A stretch of 64,000 bases of DNA, from NCBI GenBank assembly GCA_037893225.1, contig JAZGUH010000403.1:186001-250000 (forward strand), in the 5' to 3' direction. This DNA is from Hippasteria phrygiana (lineage: Eukaryota > Echinodermata > Asteroidea > Valvatida > Goniasteridae). The stretch's first letter is position 1; each line of letters starts with the position of its first letter. The translations under genes and the position numbers were made by a program. Shown here in pieces: positions 11,416 through 21,400 of the stretch. Below the pieces are notes generated by a model, which ran no database searches, was not told the origin of the DNA, and saw nothing but the letters and a program-made list of their open reading frames with translations.

Positions 11416-11803
11416 AGGAAGGATTTTACTTTAATACCCCCACCAAAATCGGTAAGGAACAGCAAATCTTGGAAAATAACCATCCATTTGTGTTTATAAT
11501 TGTATAAACACTTGGCACAACCTTTAATTTTGAAAATTTGTTGGGACATTTTAGTGCAATATAGGGGAAGAAAGTTTGTGTTTTGTGTGTTAGAAGTTCA
11601 TGGCACCATGTAAAGTCACTCAAAGTGTTCACAAAAATGTTGATTTCTTCCTCATTTTTTACAGATTTTGCTGACATAAATCTTGAAATAACAGGTTGTG
11701 CCACATGTTTAGACAGTTGTTATCAAGGAGGGTTGGTTATTTTCCAAGATTTTGCTGTTCTTGACCGATTTTGGTGGGGGGGTATTAAAGTAAAATCTTT
11801 CCC
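11416..11803. mobile_element. TIR element, copy 1
   Basis: The left end 'aggaaggattttacttta' with 'ccaccaaaatcgg' and 'cttggaaaataacca' is mirrored on the right by 'ggttattttccaagat', 'ccgattttggtggg' and 'taaagtaaaatctttccc'. Inner 'cttggcacaacc' and 'aggttgtgcca' extend the inverted match to about 100 bp per side. No transposase frame inside, so non-autonomous. A second copy lies at 53711-54073. Confidence 0.8.
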
Positions 11804-11819
11804 ATTCTTATTCCTAGAT

Positions 11820-11960
11820 GCTCCTTGGGAAAGATTTTACTTTGATACCCCTACATTAAAACAACTCCAAGCCTTACAAACTCCAACAGCAGGTTTTGTC
11901 TAATTTTAATGGGTCCAGGACTAGGGCCTTGGCACCATTACTTTACATGGAGCATGGAGC
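11820..11960. repeat. Dispersed repeat shared with 40605-40690
   Basis: 'ccaagccttacaaactccaa', 'cagcaggttttgtc' and 'ggcaccattactttacatgg' reappear as reverse complement at about 40605-40690 ('catgtaaagtaatggtgcca' ... 'ttgcaaggcttgg'). Two copies in opposite orientation. 'cctagggggttaggg' at 12066 also recurs near 60868. Confidence 0.7.
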
Positions 11961-12519
11961 TATGAAATTAATTATATGCCCCAATTTGTGTAAAGTCCAA
12001 AGAAAGTGTTGGATTTTGACAGATTGAGGACACTTTCTACAATTCTAGAAATTATAGTAAAAGTGCCTAGGGGGTTAGGGTTAAAGGGACAGGAACCGAA
12101 AAAAACTTGGAAAGTAACCAACTCTCCTTGATAACAACATGGCATGAGGATGATGGCTTAAAATGGTTGAATCATTGTGAGCATGGAGGAAGGAATAGCG
12201 AGTCATGGTTGAGTATAGATGATGATACATGTGTATCCATACAAATCTGTGAAAAATGAGTCCGAAGTTTTCTGTCAAAAAGTTTGAAATCGTGATAAAA
12301 CAATGCAATGCTAGATTGCTAGTTCAGTAGTTGACTTTTGTACTGCGGCATGTGCACACAGTAGTACTAAAGTTTACATTAAACTGACCTGCTATTTATT
12401 GCTATTACCGTGGTGCTTAATCTCTGTCCATTTTAGCAAGCACAGCAAAGAGCTTGTTACATAGTAAGGCAACAGTAGAATTATCTCCATGCGCGTACAG
12501 GCATTTTATATACAGGCTT

Positions 12520-12745
12520 GAGATTTGCCAGGATTTTTGTCTGATTTCAGGATTTGTTTTGGTCGGGATTTCAGAATTTTTAATTTAGAATCTTTTTTGC
12601 AATCTGTAATTCCTGAGGTGTTTTGAAAAAGGTGTTTTTAACCCTGTAAAAGTGGATATAGACCAATAAAAACATATTTTAAGGGATGCCTTTAGGCAAA
12701 TGCAGCCAATATGTTGATCTGGGTCTTCGTGTTTTTTTCGTAGAT
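12520..12745 (+). repeat. Interspersed repeat family R1, copy 1
   Basis: Contains 'gagatttgccaggattttt', 'atttcaggattt', 'attcctgaggtgtt', 'ccctgtaaaagtggatatag' and 'tgcctttaggcaaat'. The same order occurs at 32658-32870, and in reverse orientation at 27837-28105; a partial copy is near 50915-51000. Confidence 0.8.
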
Positions 12746-13365
12746 TTTTCATTTTTGGCCAATCTCTTCCCCTATTTATAACATGACTTGGCCAAGAAAC
12801 AGTGCCTAAGCTTAGCAACCTTTGTCTGCTATAGAACAAGTAGCTCAACTTTTCTGCTAACCACTAAGCAACCCTTTGACCCAACTTATTGTTGTCCTGA
12901 CCCTGCATCATTAATTTCCACACAGACTGTCCTCCATGCTTTGGTAACAATGAAAAGTAACACAATGGCTCTTCTCCATTGGTAAAATGCCCAGTGGTCT
13001 GGATTACATGCAGTATGGTATTGATGAGGTTTTAAGTCATGAAGGGATAAGACATGAATGGATCAATAACGACTCTAATGCTAGTTGATTTACATGTAGT
13101 AAACAAGTACATGTACATGGACAGGAGGATGGACAATGCAAGTGCAGAGTGTGAAGCCCTTACTGTGTGGGGTCTGGTGTCTGCCTAAGGGGGCCAAGAT
13201 GCTCTGTGGTACAATCTAAGGCAATTCCTGGCCACTTTCAATTGACTTTTTTTTATTATATAGGCAAAAATTAGTTTATTTGCAATTGTTTAGAATATAT
13301 ACTCTTGCTCTTAAATTTATAGCGTAGTGGTAGCATATGGGGCAGGATTCAAGCATTAGGCCATC
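12746..13365. other. Unassigned intergenic DNA
   Basis: No gene or clear repeat recognised. Confidence 0.4.
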
Positions 13366-13700
13366 AGCCTGGGGGGGGGTTGGTCGGTATCAAATGAGGG
13401 GAATAATGCTCATGGTGATTATTGGCAAGGTATGCACCCCTGTAGTAGGCACGATCACCGCAGCGGTCGTTGGCGGCGCACTCTGGAACGTGGAAGTTGT
13501 GGCCGACACATGACCGAAAATCGGGATGATAACACCCTTCGGAGTTCGCCACGTGCATTTCTTTAACGTTAAAATACGGGCTTTTAGAGTTCACAGATGT
13601 CATTTTTAATGCAATAGAGAGAAAGAACATACCCTAGTTAGCAATGGAAATCAATCTGTGTGTAGAATATGACTAGCGGTAAGCTTTGACAAGACGCGAC
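13366..13700. repeat. Dispersed repeat family R2, copy 1
   Basis: Shares 'cagcggtcgttggcggcg', 'aaaatacgg.cttttag', 'cacagatgt.atttttaatg' and 'gcggtaagctttgaca' with 13880-14080. Its left part, reverse complemented, matches 16108-16240 ('gcataccttg', 'atgagcatta', 'catttgataccg', 'aggctgatggcctaa'). The minus-strand frame here, with a dozen Cys/His residues, therefore looks repeat-derived rather than a gene. Confidence 0.7.
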
Positions 13701-13879
13701 AGATTGGGTTTAATATTCGCATTAATAATGGAGAATTTCACGGAAACCCCCTTCTTGGATTCAACCATTTATCGCTCTCCCACCAGCCAATCAGTTGGCA
13801 AGGAATAAATGAATACATTTAAATTATTCAAGACCATCGGATGCCACGCGCCAGTGGAAAATAGCTAGTGCCCAGCAAC

Positions 13880-14080
13880 TGGTGGGCACGATAACGGCAG
13901 CGGTCGTTGGCGGCGTGTGCATGAAATCTGGATTGTAAGCACCAACTTTAACGATAAAATACGGACTTTTAAAGCCCACAGATGTAATTTTTAATGCCAC
14001 GGAACGAAACAACATACCCTTGTTAGCCATAGAAACCACTCTGTGTATATTATATTACCAGCGGTAAGCTTTGACAACTT
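13880..14080. repeat. Dispersed repeat family R2, copy 2
   Basis: Diverged direct copy of the 13440-13700 segment, missing about 60 internal bases that copy 1 carries. Both copies give short alignable minus-strand frames (ALKxTSVxxKSPYFxVK), which I take as repeat-derived. Confidence 0.7.
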
Positions 14081-14099
14081 GTGGCAAACGTCAAGTCTG

Positions 14100-15860
14100 T
14101 TTCAGTCGCCGCGAATTACGATTGTTTTTTATTGATTTGAGGGTCGCTGCACTATACTGAAATGTTATTGTATTTATAATGACTATTAGAAGCAACATTA
14201 TGTTATATTTGGTTGCTTTTAGGTTGTACATGTACAAGTGGATTTATCCCGTGTTAGAAATACTAGTAAATGTTGATTTATAATAGTTTCGGCTGATGCT
14301 TTTTTGTGTTTGCATGGCACATTGTATGTGAAAGGTCTATACCGAAATATACTTGAATTTTACACTCTTGGTAGACAGGGGGTGCGTAAGTTAACTATGA
14401 ATATGTATGAGAGCCTACACGTACCTTTCGGGTTGTCCAGGCGATACTGTTACTATGGACATGCCCTGTCGAATTGATCCAATCCACAAGTTTGGGCAGA
14501 CCTCTAAAGAATCAGCTCATTGGTAGTGTAATCTCGTCGTCATAACAACCTACATGTACCTTCTGTTTTGCGCTCGACAGTTCCCACACTCATTCTTGGC
14601 GATGAGCCAAACTGGCTAGACCTTTTGGAGGCCCTCAGAGTTACCAGCGGCTATTTACTGTGCAAAACATGGACTTGGGAAGGTGGGCACAAATTTTGGC
14701 TCGCCGAATTTGCTAGGTTGGGCAAAATTGTTAAAGCCACTAACTGTCTTCAAGGCTCAAACTCGTCACATTATAATTATTACATTGCTGTACTGTACTA
14801 CTGGGAAAAGTCTGAATGGAAATTTGGTTGTGTGTGTTTCATAATGATTTTTTGTGAGGTATTTTTGTTTCCATTAAGTTCGATCACGTAATAAAGTAAG
14901 AATGAATGGAAAATTCGCCAACAAGTAGCGATAAACCGCCGGCGATTTTCGAAAACAAATACAATGTACAGGATTAAATATCGCAAATATTAACTGCAGA
15001 TGAGCGTGAGCAGCGTGGGGATATTGTGATCACTTGTGGTAAACTTGAGCAAGCTATTTCTCATCTTGGGGGAATTCCCTTGTGGTTGAGCACGTGCTGA
15101 CTGAAAGACCGTACCGTCATTTGATTGGTCTCAGTTTCCACTTCCCATAAGGCCAACGACCCCTTCACAGCGAAGCGGTGAACAGGGCTACTGCATATGC
15201 ATGCCTGCTCACATGTTGGCAAGAGGCGTGGTTTGACTGACATTATCTTGTAAAATGTTCAGACGTGTGGATCGGCAAAAGATCAGGAAAATTACAGGAA
15301 AATATTTAAAATATTTAGGACTGTAAATGTTGTCGCTATGAATGTTGCAATGTTCCAACTTTTCAGCTACCCCCTGTTCTTCAAAAAGTGTAGAGCGGTA
15401 GCATCACGTCACGCGCCGAGTCGACGCCAAAAGTTTCCAGGACTTGTAATTGTATGCGCATGCGTAGTAGCCCACCCTCTTTTTATGAATGACATGTACT
15501 ACCTGGTACTTCGCGGGCGACTGGGAATGCAGTGGTAATTTCGTTTACCAGCAGCGTTTACATGACTCATGGAGAAATAAAACACAACGGTTGGACGATA
15601 CCATCAATCACACAACAGGGGTAGAGATGCAGCCGCGCCACACTTACCAAGTCACGTGACCACCGATTGTCGTGCGACGTAAAGGCACAACTTTTCGGCC
15701 TATTTCTGGCCTCCAGATTGCCAAAAACACGATCACTAAAAAATCCATAACTTTCCTTCAAATTACCCTATTGGGGTCATCATAACACCTCATTTTATTC
15801 CTTCTTTCAAGTTCTTTAGGTTAAAGTAACATTTGAAGGAATTGCAATAACTTAAACATT
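14100..15860. other. Mostly unassigned; one weak exon candidate at 14581-14688
   Basis: An acceptor-like 'gctcgacag' at 14580 is followed by an open segment with LILGDEPNWLDLLEALRVTS and a donor-like 'gggaag|gtgggc' near 14689. It reads like protein but has no recognised family and no linked exons, so I do not call it. The rest shows no gene. Confidence 0.25.
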
Positions 15861-15864
15861 TTCC

Positions 15865-16107
15865 TGAACCTTCCTACCTGTAGTTGGAAAATATGTGATA
15901 GCATTGCAAGCGGTGGAAGCTTTTTGGGTGTTATCACCTTGTTTTGTAAATGGCCGCCAAAATGCTTGTTACCACATATAATTAATCCGGTAACAAGCAT
16001 ATTGGCGTCCATTTTGAAGAAAACAAAATTTAAAAAGTGATAACACCCAAAAAGCTGCCACCGCTCACGCTGCAATGCTATTACACATTTTCCAACTCTA
16101 GGTGTGC
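15865..16107. mobile_element. Foldback/MITE with long inverted arms
   Basis: Left arm 'agttggaaaatatgtgatag', 'agcggtgga', 'ctttttgggtgttatcac' (about 15880-15942) is mirrored by right arm 'gtgataacacccaaaaagct', 'accgctcacgctgcaatgct' and 'ttacacattttccaact' (about 16037-16100). The centre has its own inverted pair, 'tgcttgttacc' and 'ggtaacaagca'. No coding frame. Confidence 0.85.
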
Positions 16108-16240
16108 ATACCTTGCAAAAAATCGCTATGAGCATTACTCCTCTCGATCATTTGATACCGGTGGCCCAATTTTTGGACTGAGGCTGATGGCCTAAGTGCT
16201 AATTCCTGAAAGCGTAGTGGGTGCTAGCGGTTAAGGTTTA
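16108..16240. repeat. Family R2 fragment (reverse orientation)
   Basis: Reverse-complement match to 13366-13440: 'gcataccttgcaaaaaatcg', 'tatgagcattactcctc', 'catttgataccggt', 'aggctgatggcctaa'. It abuts the preceding foldback, which suggests nested insertion. Confidence 0.65.
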
Positions 16241-16299
16241 AGTGTCAGGGATCACAAACTTTGTTTTTCTCAAAACAAGGCATTAAGTCTAACTTCAAA

Positions 16300-16858
16300 A
16301 GGGCCCATAAATGAACTACAACAACAGCAACACACAAATGAAACCTTATTACACACATTTTCAGAAAATCTCAATTTCCAACTGTTGCAACTTTCCATTT
16401 TTATATTGGTGGCCACCTGGCAGGTCACATTTGTTGTTCAACCAAAGCCACATTTTTTTATATTTTTTAAATACACAAAAACCATCGGCATATATCCATC
16501 AATTGTCTGTCATCAGAATCAGGAGGTACAGTAACACGATACTTCACGTTTGAGGCTGTTCGTTGTACCTGCCAGTTTTCAGGATTGAAATGTCACCGTT
16601 GTGCCGGCAGTAACGAGAGGATAATTACAAAATTTAGTGGAAAGGCCCTCAATCATGTGACATGATCTTTTCATTTCATTTCGTTTAGTAACTGTTATTT
16701 CCTGTTCATGGCAGTTGAAGTCAATTGTATAAATACAATATCTTTATATCTCTGTATCATGTTATATCTTTATATCTCTATCTTGTTATATCTTTTACAT
16801 GTATTGCATTTGTCAATTTACAAACAAATGCAATAAATATTAACCCTAACTCCCCACA
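16300..16858. other. Unassigned; simple sequence near 16735-16850
   Basis: Repeated 'tatatctttatatctct' stretches and an AT-rich patch. No gene recognised. Confidence 0.4.
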
Positions 16859-16859
16859 T

Positions 16860-17170
16860 CATTTTTCCTCGAAGTAACCTGAATCCTCCAACATCCTCTG
16901 ATTTAAAAGCGTTTAAAGCTGCATGTAACCTGAATCCTCCAAAATCCTCTTTTGAGGACTACTGCATGAATCCTGCAAATTCCCCAGGGGTTTTTGTAAA
17001 CACCCTAGTACATGTAACCTCAATCCTCCAAAATCAGCCGGCATCAGATTGGGCCTGATGACCTGGATCCTCCATTTTGCTCCAGGGGTAAAAATCCTCT
17101 TATGCCCTCAATCCTGCAAAATCCTCCGATGCTTCAACTTCCAAAGACCCTCAATCCTCCAAATTCCTCC
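16860..17170. repeat. Degenerate 'aatcctccaaaatcctc' motif cluster
   Basis: At least eight variants of 'ctcaatcctccaaaatcctc' are scattered through 300 bp with irregular spacing. Low-complexity minisatellite-like element; no coding content. Confidence 0.7.
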
Positions 17171-17270
17171 ATTCTATGGGTGTTTGGTACATTACAAGAG
17201 GGTCCCAGATGCAGTTTAAAAATAAAAGTGGGAAACTCTTTCAAAATTACATTTTGCACCTAGCTCTAAA

Positions 17271-17490
17271 GTGTGTCATTAAATGCAACTTCTTTACCTA
17301 CAATGTGTCATTTAAAGTGTGTCATTTAATGCAACTTCTTTACCTACAATGTGTCATTTAAAGTGTGTCATTTAATGCAACTTCTTTACCTACAATGTGT
17401 CATTTAAAGTGTGTCATTTAATGCAACTTCTTTACCTACAATGTGTCATTTAAAGTGTGTCATTTAATGCAACTTCTTTACCTACAATGT
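17271..17490. repeat. 46-bp tandem satellite, 4.8 copies
   Basis: Unit beginning 'gtgtgtcatttaatgcaact' at 17271, 17317, 17363, 17409 and 17455, each 46 bp, ending in a partial fifth copy. Copies are almost identical (first copy has 'ttaaat' for 'tttaat'), so expansion is recent. The unit itself contains 'gtgtcattta' twice. Confidence 0.95.
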
Positions 17491-17691
17491 ACCTGTATAA
17501 CTGGGTTTAAAAACTTTAATTGGCCTATCACCATTTTGTGAGTTAACCACGACTCCAGGAAATGCAATTTTGTGACGTAGTCTCGGATTTTGCACGTTCT
17601 GCGTTAAATTATAACTAATAATGTGATTGGAGAATATTTCCCAAGCTGCCTTCAGCTACATATATACATTGTAGTTCTACCACAACAAGGC

Positions 17692-17795
17692 TGCGTTCCA
17701 CTCACGCAAACAATGCAAACGTTCGCCAATTTTGTGTGCACATCCAATGGAAAATTGTTCGCGTAGTTGGCGAACGTTCGCGTGAGTGGAACGCA
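17692..17795. mobile_element. Small inverted-repeat element
   Basis: 'tgcgttccactcacgc' at 17692 is mirrored by 'gcgtgagtggaacgca' ending near 17795. Inner 'aaacgttcgccaa' pairs with 'ttggcgaacgttc'. About 104 bp hairpin MITE. Confidence 0.75.
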
Positions 17796-18372
17796 CCCCA
17801 GGTCAATTATACCACCAAAAAAACCTTGTGTTCTTTAACGTCTTTTCAACTTATATAATATATGATTCATGCAAGCCACCTCTATCTGGGAAAATAAACA
17901 AAAGTACATGGCATGCCCAATGTGTTGGGTTGGTACCATCAACAGTATTAAATATCTATTTCCAAGGCCATCTTGTCCAAGTAAATGGCTTAATCATCAA
18001 AACGTGACACATGGTGTGTGAGCCCATTTTACAAGTTTCCTAAATAACAACATATATTATTTAATATTTATACCGTTGTTGCAAAATTGCTCTGTATTTC
18101 CTGGTGTTTTTTAGGAGGGGCGTGGTTTTTCTTTTTGGTGGGGGGGGGGGTGCGATTTGATTTGAAAAATCTATGCAGTGGGACATGAAGTTCACTTCTG
18201 AAAATAGAATCATTTTGAATTTAATTATATTGTGCGGAAATAATTGATGCATATTTTTGGTTTTATGAGATAACCGTTGCGGGTGCAAGTGTGTACACAC
18301 ACACCACAGACATGCAAGCAGTTTTCCAAATCATCCCTGAGCTCTGAACCAAACCAAATTAATTCTACGTAC
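17796..18372. other. Unassigned; upstream flank of the unidentified gene
   Basis: No exon recognised with confidence; a short G run lies at about 18141-18151. The first codons of the 18373 exon could extend upstream, since the frame is open back to about 18277. Confidence 0.35.
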
Positions 18373-18490
18373 ATGAAAACAAAAGGATTTTCGAAACATG
18401 ATTTTATTGATGGACTGAGAGTTTGTATAATGAAAACATTGCCAGAAGCAGAACGGCATCGGGAACAATTAGAAGGAACAATTTCCAAAT
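18373..18490 (+). CDS. Unidentified gene, exon 1 (or first detected exon)
   Basis: ATG 18373 opens a frame with FIDGLRVCIMKTLPEAERHR and ends with donor 'ccaaat|gtaaac'. It stops after one base of a codon, which the next segment completes as TCA (Ser). The frame is also open upstream to 18277, so this may not be the true start. Confidence 0.45.
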
Positions 18491-21400
18491 GTAAACTTTC
18501 GACCGCAATTGTATTCTTGATATTGTTTTGTCTGGTTAAATTTTGTGTATGTGTATAGCCGTGTTACATTACTCGTTTACACGTATACATGTAAATTACA
18601 TGTATACCATTATACATCCTCATGTGCAGCAATCACCCAAACCTATACATTTATAATGAGCATTGGTGAGGGACTATCTGAAGGGCACTCATTCTGGTAT
18701 CAGTTTGAGCTGAATCATCACAGCTACTCCACCTCCCTGAAGGTCAGGCAGATATTGTGAAAAAGAGCCATTGTTTTGCTATTACAGTATTGACTTCATG
18801 TAGCCTACAGTTAGTCACAAAATCGGCGAGCGGATGAACGTGTAATGTAGTCTGCTGGTAAGAGTATCATGAAGTAAAGGATGTAATTGTTGGTGATGTG
18901 TCTACACATGTGCGTATGATTTCCTGAATTATATTTCACAAACAGGTTGTATAGCTGAACTGTACTGAAGTTGGCCTTGAGGCTAGGTCAGGGCATGACA
19001 ATAGGTAGAGTTCCCTATTTTGTTGCACTGTCTACATGCAGTAGTGGTACACTGGGTGTGAACATGCCATAATATACAAATAATGAATGTTTATGAGTGC
19101 GATGGGACATCGCTTCGCCTCCTGGAATGGGACATTCCATCTGTCACCGAATGAAATTATTCTTACCATTGCACGAATGTGAAATATTCATTATTTGTTT
19201 TGTACAACGCCTGAATAAATCCGACAGATTGCATGCATGAATTTATTGGTGTACAACGTGCCGTTTACCTTCTCAGTCCCGCATAAAACCGTGACAAAAA
19301 GTGGTCCAGTTCCGAATCGGTTAAAGCTTTAATTGTTGTTCCTGCGTGTCTTGCAAATTCCTCTAATCGTTTGACTGCATATTTCATTTGTCTCTTTGTG
19401 TTAGCAGCATCAGCATCGCCTACGAGTTCCAATATTTCGTCTTCTGTTGGGAAAACAAACCACGGTTCGGAAACACCGTCCGCCATTTTGTGGGAATGAC
19501 AGCCTAGACTGGTTCCCGGTCCCCATATGTATATAATATACATTGAAGTCCGAAGGACAACGGAGGGACCGGGAACCAGTCCAATGACAGCCGTGTTGTG
19601 GCGGCGGGGAAGTTCTATCAAACGCGTTACCGTTTGATAGAACCATGTGATAGAACTTTGTTTGGCGGTGCGGGTTTGCGTCGTGTGAAGGGACGAATAA
19701 TTCAATGCACGTGATCGACGATCCACCAATCGGATGGCTGGGATTTATTCAGGTGTTGTAAATGTGTAATATTTATGGAGAAATGTGGAAAAAAATGAAG
19801 CACTGACCATCCGCACATTCAGACTGGCGCTACACATTGTCCAGCCTGTACACAACCAAAAGCACCAAGGGCACCAGTCTGAATTCCAACAGGGCCGACT
19901 TTTCCGAACCAAACTGGTGTCCCCCAAATAATTTTCGTCAATGAGTTTCAGACAAATGGCACATTCTCAAGGGATGGTCATCATGTACAGTATTATTTAA
20001 TATATTCTACTTTTTGAATGTTTCCAACTGCATAAGTACATGTATATCAATTTTAGTAGGAATATATTTTGTCCTCCGAAGCAGCATATCCCTTTAAAGG
20101 ATTTTTTACGGTTCAAGGTCACTCCGAAATATGTGGAAGTCTGAAGTGTGCAGTTGGCCATTCAACAATGGCACTCGAGTTTTTGAATTTTATGGCTCGT
20201 ATTTAGACATAAATTTCTAGCGCCATATGTACAAGTATATATGCATGCTTGAATACACTTCCCCGATGTGTACCAGCGCAAGCACATTTTGTTCAGCAAA
20301 TAAAGGTGGATCATGTCATGCATGCGACAGTTTCCTACCTCCATGAGTACACTAACTTTGGCATTGGATGTGAACGTGCGGGGCCACTGGTTGTCGGAAG
20401 CTTGCAGAAGCCGGAACTGGAAGTGACGTTTTGGAACAGATGGTCAGTGTATTAGCATTGGAAGACTTGGGAAAAAAACAACAACTTTCTTTGGTTAAGA
20501 CCCTAGGGGTCTGCATCAAAATTTTGAGATTGCAAATGTTGGACTTTGGGTGTGCTTAACTTTCTCTTTGGCTTAAGGTAGGTACATGTGAATGTTTTGA
20601 ATTCTGCCTCTAATCTTTGTGAGGACAGACGATATATGTCAACCTGGTGTTTGTTTTCTGAGAACCTACATGTAATTGTACATGAGTTTTTGTGGTTAAA
20701 TTTGTGGTTATTCTCTATATCAGCGGTACATTATCTGTCAGTCTGTTTTTGAAGTACATGTATACTTTTCGGATTGTACTTGGCACTGTAAAGGTTATTG
20801 ACACTGAGATAGGACAAGTTTGCCCCTCAGACCACTGCATTAACATACAATTGTAGCTTCGTTTATAAATTGGGGCGTTTTTTAGAAATCAGTGTGAAGT
20901 TGAATTCCAAAGAAAAGTAGTCCCTGAAAATAGTTCGCCGAGGAAAAGTTTTTCCGGTTTAATGAGTTATTTTGGTCTTTTTCTTTTCTGCAGAAATTGG
21001 TCACAGCCTATTCCAAATCAGCTTTTTGCTTTCGGATCTGATACTGGCAGCAAACATGGTGTTAGCCCTCTGGTAGCGCTGAGAAATGTCCTTCAAGTTC
21101 AACTAAAGCCAGGTACCGGAAGTTTGTTATGATTGAAACTTGGTCGAAGTTTGTTATGATTGAAACTTGGTCGTCGACACGTGATAAGTAGTTCCTTGTC
21201 AGTCTAGTTTTTGTTTCAGTTTTATGTTTCATTCATTTTCAGTTTCACCTCTTGTACAAAGGGTAGCCCAAGTGTTAACTTTATAGGGAATCCCCACTCA
21301 TTTTGGGGAGTCAAACAGCACACATCAGGGTTACAGTTTTGTGGAGTACAACTTAAACGTAGTGTACATGATTGGTCATTGTTGTAATTTTCAGAAATGG

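Noticed and set aside
13364..13630. Small Cys/His-rich minus-strand protein, with a paralogue at 13824-14039
   Set aside because: Both lie in copies of a dispersed repeat that also flanks 16108-16240; frames differ outside a short shared part.
14581..14690. Exon with DEPNWLDLLEALRV
   Set aside because: Plausible acceptor and donor, but no partner exon of matching phase found and no family; left as a note only.
16860..17490. CRISPR-like array
   Set aside because: Units are contiguous or degenerate with no unique equal-length spacers, and the genome is eukaryotic.
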